A DNA stretch of 29,295 nt from an uncultured Clostridia bacterium (GTDB lineage Bacteria; Bacillota; Clostridia; TANB77; CAG-508), in contig CAKPKU010000012.1 in NCBI GenBank assembly GCA_934167365.1, forward strand, positions 1-29,295, in the 5' to 3' direction. The notes beneath the pieces are model-generated. The model saw nothing but the letters and a program-made list of their open reading frames with translations. It made no database searches and was not told where the DNA came from. Position numbers and translations under genes: made by a program. Numbering within the stretch: the stretch's first letter is position 1; every line of letters starts with the position of its first letter. Positions 24,944 through 29,295 of the stretch are shown here, in pieces.

Positions 24944-24982
24944 CTTTATTTGTTAAAAAACTGTGCACAATTTTTTAACTGA

Positions 24983-25249
24983 TTATGCATTAGTTGCATT
25001 TAATTTTTTTGATAAATTTGATTTTTTTCTAGCTGCTGTATTTTTTGTTAAAACACCTTTTGTACAAGCTTGATCTATTTTTTTTGTTGCTTCTGAAAAT
25101 AATACTTTTGTTTCTTCAGCATTGTTATTTTCTAAAGATTGTTCAAATTTTTTAACAGCTGATTTATATCCTGATTTTATCATGTTATTTCTTGCAGTTT
25201 TCTTTTCGATAACTGATACACGTTTAATTGCTGATTTGATATTTGGCAT
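24983..25249 (-). CDS. rpsT: 30S ribosomal protein S20
   Basis: 88 residues, the normal length. S20 binds 16S rRNA early in 30S assembly and is an all-helical, Lys-rich protein. Sequence signatures are 'MPNIKSAIKRVSVIEKKTARN', split here as 'MPNIKSAIKRV' and 'EKKTARNNMIKSGYKSAVKK', then 'LFSEATKKIDQACTKGVLTKNTAARKKSNLSKKLNA'. GGAGG lies ten bases before the ATG. It is transcribed alone from a clear sigma-A promoter and ends at a U-rich terminator. Confidence 0.98.
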   Translation of the reverse strand: MPNIKSAIKRVSVIEKKTARNNMIKSGYKSAVKKFEQSLENNNAEETKVLFSEATKKIDQACTKGVLTKNTAARKKSNLSKKLNATNA

Positions 25250-25291
25250 TTATATTGCACCTCCTCTTGACTTTTAGTTTTAACAAAAGCT

Positions 25292-25320
25292 ATTCTACCA
25301 TAAATATATTATTTTGGCAA
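25292..25320 (-). promoter_or_regulatory. sigma-A promoter of rpsT
   Basis: TTGCCA (25315-25320, minus strand), 17-bp spacer, TAGAAT (25292-25297), with TG one base before the -10 box (extended -10). Both hexamers match consensus at five of six. Confidence 0.75.
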
Positions 25321-25324
25321 GTGG

Positions 25325-25354
25325 TTGACAATAAATATTTTAAATTGGTATCTA
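25325..25354 (+). promoter_or_regulatory. divergent plus-strand promoter next to rpsT
   Basis: Perfect -35 TTGACA (25325-25330), 18-bp spacer, TATCTA (25349-25354), preceded by TG one base upstream (extended -10). It faces away from rpsT; its -35 box is four bases from that of rpsT, so the two promoters could interfere. Confidence 0.45.
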
Positions 25355-25630
25355 ATAAGTGGTTCAATTCACATATGATTCAAACCAATGTCATACAAAT
25401 GTAATACGAAAAAAATATAAAATTTCAAAATATTCATTTAGTCATTATAAAGCTAAGTTATCTATATAAATTTATCTAAATACTCAATCATAAATAATGG
25501 TATATTAATTACATTTCCATCTTTAGACAAATTATTCATTGAAAATCTTATAGACAAATCATTTTTGTACTTTTCATTGTATCTTGTTAAACTAACTTAT
25601 TTGTTGATTTATATTAAAAATACACCTTTA

Positions 25631-25726
25631 TCACATTTTTGCAAGGATTTATATTATTTTTTTCACACTTTTGCAAGTGTTTTTGCTATTTATATCACAT
25701 TTTTGCAAGTTTTTGTGCTATATCAA
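25631..25726. repeat. three 32-bp-phased repeats of a 15-bp motif
   Basis: TCACATTTTTGCAAG occurs at 25631-25645 and 25695-25709, with TCACACTTTTGCAAG at 25663-25677. The period is exactly 32 bp twice, about three helical turns, and the 17 bp between the motifs are different each time. The motif is too short, and the region lacks cas genes, for a CRISPR array. Phasing suggests protein-binding iterons, or repeated recognition units in an RNA. Confidence 0.7.
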
Positions 25727-25790
25727 AATTATATATACAAAAAAATATCTTTTATTTTATTTTTTTACGTAAACAAATTAGAATTTTCTT

Positions 25791-25821
25791 AATACTTTTT
25801 TCACAAAAGTATTATTTTTTT
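25791..25821 (+). terminator. plus-strand intrinsic terminator
   Basis: A 9-bp stem AATACTTTT/AAAAGTATT (25791-25799/25805-25813) with a 5-base loop, then A and seven T residues. The minus strand lacks a U run. It indicates that something upstream is transcribed rightward, although no gene is seen there. Confidence 0.6.
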
Positions 25822-26152
25822 GATACATTTATTACTTATTTAATAACATTTGCTATTTTCCAATATTCCTTATAATTTTTATATTTTCCCCCACTCCAAC
25901 CATTCTACTTTTTCTATGAACACTCAATTTATCCCCATATTCTGTTTGAACATATATACATATATAATTGAATTTCCTCCACTCATAGAATCGTTATATT
26001 TAATTGATTTTTATCCACTAAAATAACTCCATACTTCACATTTATTGACAAATATGATTAGCTTGTACTTTAATTAAAATTTTCTAAAGGTATTGAAAAT
26101 TATCTACAAAAGATTTCTTATAATTAATACAAGAACAGAAAGTAGAAAACAT
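25822..26152. other. A+T-rich intergenic stretch, nothing recognised
   Basis: About 330 bp between the plus-strand terminator and the terminator of the FxLYD-domain gene. It is very A+T-rich with scattered CCCC runs. No coding frame with a Shine-Dalgarno, no strong inverted repeat and no promoter with both boxes was found on either strand. Confidence 0.5.
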
Positions 26153-26203
26153 AAAAATAGAAAATACTGTAAAAATTTTTTAGCTACAATATTTTCTATT
26201 TTT
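26153..26203 (-). terminator. terminator of the FxLYD-domain gene
   Basis: A 14-bp perfect stem AAAAATAGAAAATA/TATTTTCTATTTTT (26153-26166/26190-26203). Its 23-base loop can form a further short stem (TGTA/TACA). On the minus strand it starts six bases after the stop codon; the U run is the end of the stem itself (TATTTTT), so strength is uncertain. Confidence 0.6.
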
Positions 26204-26208
26204 TCGAT

Positions 26209-26733
26209 TTATTTTTTATTAACTATACTTATATCATATGCAGTTACGTAATTTGATGATAATGACACATTCAATTTTGTAGATTGTCCTATTTCTAATG
26301 GCATAATTATTCCATTTACTGAAACTAGCTCTTTTCCATTTTGATCTAGAAATTTAACAAGTACATTTTTTAAGGCTGTTGCTGTGTCTGTGTTATTTTT
26401 TACATCTGCTATAAGGGTTGTAACTCCATTGCTTGATGTTATTTGAATGTTTGTTATTTCAAGTCCATCTATTGTTTTTGTTTCGTTTATTTTTGGACTG
26501 ATATTTATTTTTGTGCCATCGTTTGTTTCTTTTACATATTCTGCTAGGTTTGAATCTGTTATTGTTAGCTCTTGACTTTGCTCTATTAGTTGATTTATTT
26601 GCTCTTGTTGTTTCTTTTGTTTTTTTGTTGTTATTGAATATGCTATTATTATGATTATAACTAGAATTATTGTTGCTAGTATTACTTTTTTCTTTGGTAG
26701 TTTTCTTTTCTTTGATTTTGTTGCTCTTCGCAT
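26209..26733 (-). CDS. membrane-anchored protein with FxLYD-like domain
   Basis: 174 residues. A basic N-terminus (RRATKSKKRKLPKKK) precedes one membrane helix (about 17-34, 'ILATIILVIIIIIAYSI'), a Lys/Gln-rich stalk, and an extracellular beta-rich domain of about 100 residues. The domain pattern 'LIADVKNNTDTATALKNVLV' followed by 'KFLDQNGKELVSVNGIIMPLEIGQSTKLN' resembles FxLYD domains (a conserved N, then a 'f.D..G' strand, then 'l.pG.s'), which occur in surface lipoproteins and small Firmicute membrane proteins. Function is unknown. AGGAGG lies 11 bases before the ATG. The large SUMF1-like gene ends 112 bp upstream; no convincing promoter was seen between them, so they may be cotranscribed. 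Confidence 0.7.
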   Translation of the reverse strand: MRRATKSKKRKLPKKKVILATIILVIIIIIAYSITTKKQKKQQEQINQLIEQSQELTITDSNLAEYVKETNDGTKINISPKINETKTIDGLEITNIQITSSNGVTTLIADVKNNTDTATALKNVLVKFLDQNGKELVSVNGIIMPLEIGQSTKLNVSLSSNYVTAYDISIVNKK

Positions 26734-26845
26734 GATTTTTTATACCTCCTATCCCTTTATTTATTTTTTTATTGCCAACAGATATTATGTACTACTGGAA
26801 AAGTTTATAATTTCTTTCAACCTTTATTTTAATTTCTCATAATGA

Positions 26846-29295
26846 TTACTGGTTTATATATAAAGTTAGACGAGTTCCTCCTATTTTATTTGGAGGAGAG
26901 CTACGCCTATAATGATAAGATTTATCTACACTGTTATAATATCCTCCTCGTATAATTCTATACTTTTCTGACGCTGCACCAAGAGTTGCCTCAGTTTTAT
27001 TTGAAGTCATATCCAAAATATTATTCATAAAATCATTTCCTGTTGTACCTGTTAAGCGTTGTGAAGTTGTTGTTTCTATTTTTGCATCATATACACTTTT
27101 ACTATATTTCCCTTCCAAAATCCAGTTTAACGTTGCATCCCACTGACTCTCCCATACCATTGATGTAGTTATATCATCATTACTATGATATGGATTATTA
27201 TTATTTAAATTACTATCTTGATTATACATACACTTATACCAGTTATCAAAAACAGTTACATACTTTTTATTTTTTGAACTAACATTCCCATTTTCTGTAC
27301 TTGTTTCATATCTTCCTATATAAAATCCACCATATTTATCTACACTTTGCACCATATTTGTATATTCATTATTCAAATACTCTCCAAATTCAGTAGCTGA
27401 ATTAAATCCTAATTCATCTTTATAATATTTACTATCCCCATCATAAGTTGTTCCAGCCGTATACTTCCATGAATAATTTAAACTACTTCCTGTTATTAGT
27501 GATGGCTCTCTATAAGCATTTGTGCCTAATGCATACTTGTTATCAGCTAATTGGGCATATGATTTATATAAAAATGATTCCCCCCATCGATCATATAATA
27601 TTCCTTCAAAATATTGTTCTTCTGATGTTTTACTATATCCATTTTGATATTTTGCCATTGGTTTATATGAACTACTATTTTTAGCTGCATTTGTTGAACT
27701 ATTTGGTATTGTTCCATCTTCTGAATCATATATTGCATGTTTTACTGGCACCCATACAAACTGATTTCCACTTTCATCTTCAATTACCAACCCAGCTTCT
27801 ATTGTTTTATTTATACTGCTTGTTCCAACCTTGAATCCTTTTGGTATATAAGCTTTGTCTCCATTCTCATCAGTATATTCTTTTGTTTCTGTATATATAT
27901 CTGAAAATGTTTCTAGCTCTGTTACTGTATGAGTATATATATAACTATTATTTGATAAGTTCATACCATCTGTCGCTCTTAAATATATTACATCACCTAC
28001 TACTAAATCATTTATTTGATTGCTTTTAGTCCACGTTCCATTTGTATTAAATGTATTTTTTTGATATTCTAAATAATATTCCTGTGATTCTAATTCATCT
28101 GATACTGTAAAATAGGCTATTCCTTCTCCATCTTTTCCATATATGGATTCTAACTTTATATCTCCATCATTTAAATTCAATATTTCTGTGACAATTGGAT
28201 CTAACTGTAATACTTCACTTTCATTTCCTGCTTTATCTGTAACTTTAACTTTTATATAATATGTTGAATTTTGCATTAAATTTTCAAATTTATATGAATT
28301 GCTATATTGTAAGTATTCAGTATAATTCTCACCATCTGAACTTATATAATAGTAGTACTTATCTATTCCTGAATCGTTTTCCTCTACGTTTACTTTTATT
28401 TTTATACTATTAGTTGTTATTTCAGTAGAATTCTCTACTAATGTTACATTTGGTGCAATTTTGTCTTCTTCATTCACTATATATAATGATATTCTACTCC
28501 CAATATTATTTACTTTCCAACAACGGTTTATATTCTTAGCATTTTTTATATTCAATGTTCCTCCCCTTCTAATATTTTCAGTACTTCCCTCAACAGCTTG
28601 TATCATTTCATCAATATTTCCACTTAAATCAAATATATTATTTATTTTATCATTACAGGTTTCCCCTGTTTTTACTATTTTTGTTCCATGATTACCTAAT
28701 GTGGAATCCTCTATTTTATAAGCATCTATTCCTTTTAACATCCAATTCAACATTGCATTATATTGCGAATTAGTCACCATTGATGATACTACACTTTTTG
28801 AATTATAGTATGGATTACTTTTATATCTGTTGCTATCTTGTCTATAATAAAAACTATACCAATTTTTTTGGGCAGGTGTTTTATTTATCTTTGATTCTGC
28901 CACATCTCCATTTGAGGTTGTTGTAAAACTTGTTTCATATCTTCCAATATAAAAACCTTTATATTTTTGTACGCTATTTACCATATTTGTATATTCTTCA
29001 TTCATATATTTTCCAAACTCTTCTAATGTTGAAAAATTCATACTTGAATAATTAGCTGCATCAAATTGAGTTCCTTGCACTATTCTATTTTCTATGTTCC
29101 ATGTATATCCATCTGAATCACTATTAGTTATGAGACTTGGCTCTCTAATTCTATTTGTTCCTATTCTATAAGCTAAATTAGCACTAGAACCTTGACTTAT
29201 ACTTGGAAAATTATAATATATTCCTTCATAAAATTTATTACTTCCTTTTTGATACATAACCATTGGTGTATAATTATTGTTACTTCCTATTGTTG
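26846..29295 (-). CDS. partial SUMF1-fold/fibronectin-III surface-type protein
   Basis: The 3' part (at least 815 codons) of a gene that continues beyond the right edge: the frame is open to the last base and the residues before the first in-window Met align with the second copy, so that Met is internal. Two diverged modules of about 270 residues resemble the formylglycine-generating-enzyme (SUMF1/C-type-lectin) fold. Shared segments are 'REPSLIT', 'EFG.Y.N.EYTNMV', 'GFYIGRYETS', 'NW......DSN', 'LNW.L.G', 'NNI.D.....' and 'RGG....G.R..LYI'. Between them lie a fibronectin-III-like domain (about residues 268-358, counting the first in-window Met as 1), a second beta domain (about 365-450) and 'FVWVPV' (502-507), the usual module start. 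The catalytic cysteine pair of true formylglycine-generating enzymes is missing, so a structural or binding role is likely. Confidence 0.75.
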   Translation of the reverse strand, partial: TIGSNNNYTPMVMYQKGSNKFYEGIYYNFPSISQGSSANLAYRIGTNRIREPSLITNSDSDGYTWNIENRIVQGTQFDAANYSSMNFSTLEEFGKYMNEEYTNMVNSVQKYKGFYIGRYETSFTTTSNGDVAESKINKTPAQKNWYSFYYRQDSNRYKSNPYYNSKSVVSSMVTNSQYNAMLNWMLKGIDAYKIEDSTLGNHGTKIVKTGETCNDKINNIFDLSGNIDEMIQAVEGSTENIRRGGTLNIKNAKNINRCWKVNNIGSRISLYIVNEEDKIAPNVTLVENSTEITTNSIKIKVNVEENDSGIDKYYYYISSDGENYTEYLQYSNSYKFENLMQNSTYYIKVKVTDKAGNESEVLQLDPIVTEILNLNDGDIKLESIYGKDGEGIAYFTVSDELESQEYYLEYQKNTFNTNGTWTKSNQINDLVVGDVIYLRATDGMNLSNNSYIYTHTVTELETFSDIYTETKEYTDENGDKAYIPKGFKVGTSSINKTIEAGLVIEDESGNQFVWVPVKHAIYDSEDGTIPNSSTNAAKNSSSYKPMAKYQNGYSKTSEEQYFEGILYDRWGESFLYKSYAQLADNKYALGTNAYREPSLITGSSLNYSWKYTAGTTYDGDSKYYKDELGFNSATEFGEYLNNEYTNMVQSVDKYGGFYIGRYETSTENGNVSSKNKKYVTVFDNWYKCMYNQDSNLNNNNPYHSNDDITTSMVWESQWDATLNWILEGKYSKSVYDAKIETTTSQRLTGTTGNDFMNNILDMTSNKTEATLGAASEKYRIIRGGYYNSVDKSYHYRRSSPPNKIGGTRLTLYINQ

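Larger units (their letters stand above)
25361..25821 (+). ncRNA. candidate non-coding RNA divergent from rpsT
   Basis: A plus-strand promoter (25325-25354) and a plus-strand intrinsic terminator (25791-25821) bracket about 460 nt that has no supportable gene. The only frame of any length (25565-25792) starts with TTG, has no Shine-Dalgarno and is low-complexity (Phe, Tyr, Ile, Leu). The RNA would carry three copies of UCACAYUUUUGCAAG at 32-nt spacing. Existence and function are inference from signals alone. It matches no RNA family I recognise. Confidence 0.35.

Noticed and set aside
25358..25385. tRNA-like T-loop sequence GGTTCAATTC
   Set aside because: The flanking bases do not form a T stem, and no acceptor, D or anticodon arm can be found around it.
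25631..25726. Possible short CRISPR array
   Set aside because: The shared motif is only 15 bp with 17-bp spacers, outside known repeat and spacer sizes, and no cas gene is in the window.
25565..25875. Plus-strand frames of 75 and 78 codons over the 32-bp repeats
   Set aside because: Neither has a Shine-Dalgarno, the composition is low-complexity, and the two overlap in different frames across the same repeats.

Overview
The window is A+T-rich chromosome from an endospore-forming member of the Clostridia. The evidence is the cluster spoIIGA-sigE-sigG-ylmC beside ftsA/ftsZ, Gram-positive Shine-Dalgarno sites (AAGGAGG-like), U-tailed terminators and A/T-ending codons. The SUMF1-fold surface-type protein at the right edge suggests an uncultured, possibly gut-associated lineage, but that part is inference. 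Almost every gene lies on the minus strand, so the biological order runs from high to low coordinates.

Right end (29295-24983): the 3' part of a large secreted or surface-type protein built from two diverged SUMF1-like modules around fibronectin-III-like domains, then a one-pass membrane protein with an FxLYD-like domain. A gap of nearly 1 kb follows. It holds the rpsT promoter, a divergent promoter, three copies of a 15-bp motif at exactly 32-bp spacing, and a plus-strand terminator; together these outline a candidate non-coding RNA. Then comes rpsT (ribosomal protein S20).

Middle (24807-14331): topA, a SWIM-domain SNF2 helicase, a second SF2 helicase with two predicted membrane helices, trmFO, a YdbC/PC4-like ssDNA-binding protein and a small lysine-rich protein. 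The two helicases have their own promoter and terminator and sit as a cassette between topA and trmFO, which are usually close neighbours in Firmicutes. A SpoVB-like flippase gene on the plus strand carries a one-base frameshift. A dinD-like gene follows on the minus strand, with a base composition partly unlike its surroundings.

Left half (11240-1144): the division and sporulation cluster murA - divIB - three DUF881 paralogues - sbp - ftsA - ftsZ, then spoIIGA - sigE - sigG - ylmC. These genes supply a peptidoglycan precursor enzyme, divisome proteins, the Z ring, and the protease/sigma-factor pairs that start compartment-specific transcription after asymmetric division. Regulatory signals are readable. 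The spoIIGA promoter has a TATAAT box 21 bp from its -35 box, like the long-spacer Spo0A-activated spoIIG promoter of Bacillus. The sigG Shine-Dalgarno lies in a hairpin whose other arm overlaps a sigma-F-type -10 box, so only read-through transcripts could form the hairpin. ftsA has a sigma-A promoter preceded by a 14-bp direct repeat at 22-bp spacing.

No CRISPR array, tRNA, rRNA, intact insertion sequence or recognised defence system was found. The best candidates for something undescribed are the membrane-tethered SF2 helicase paired with the SNF2 helicase, and the 32-bp-phased repeat transcript next to rpsT.
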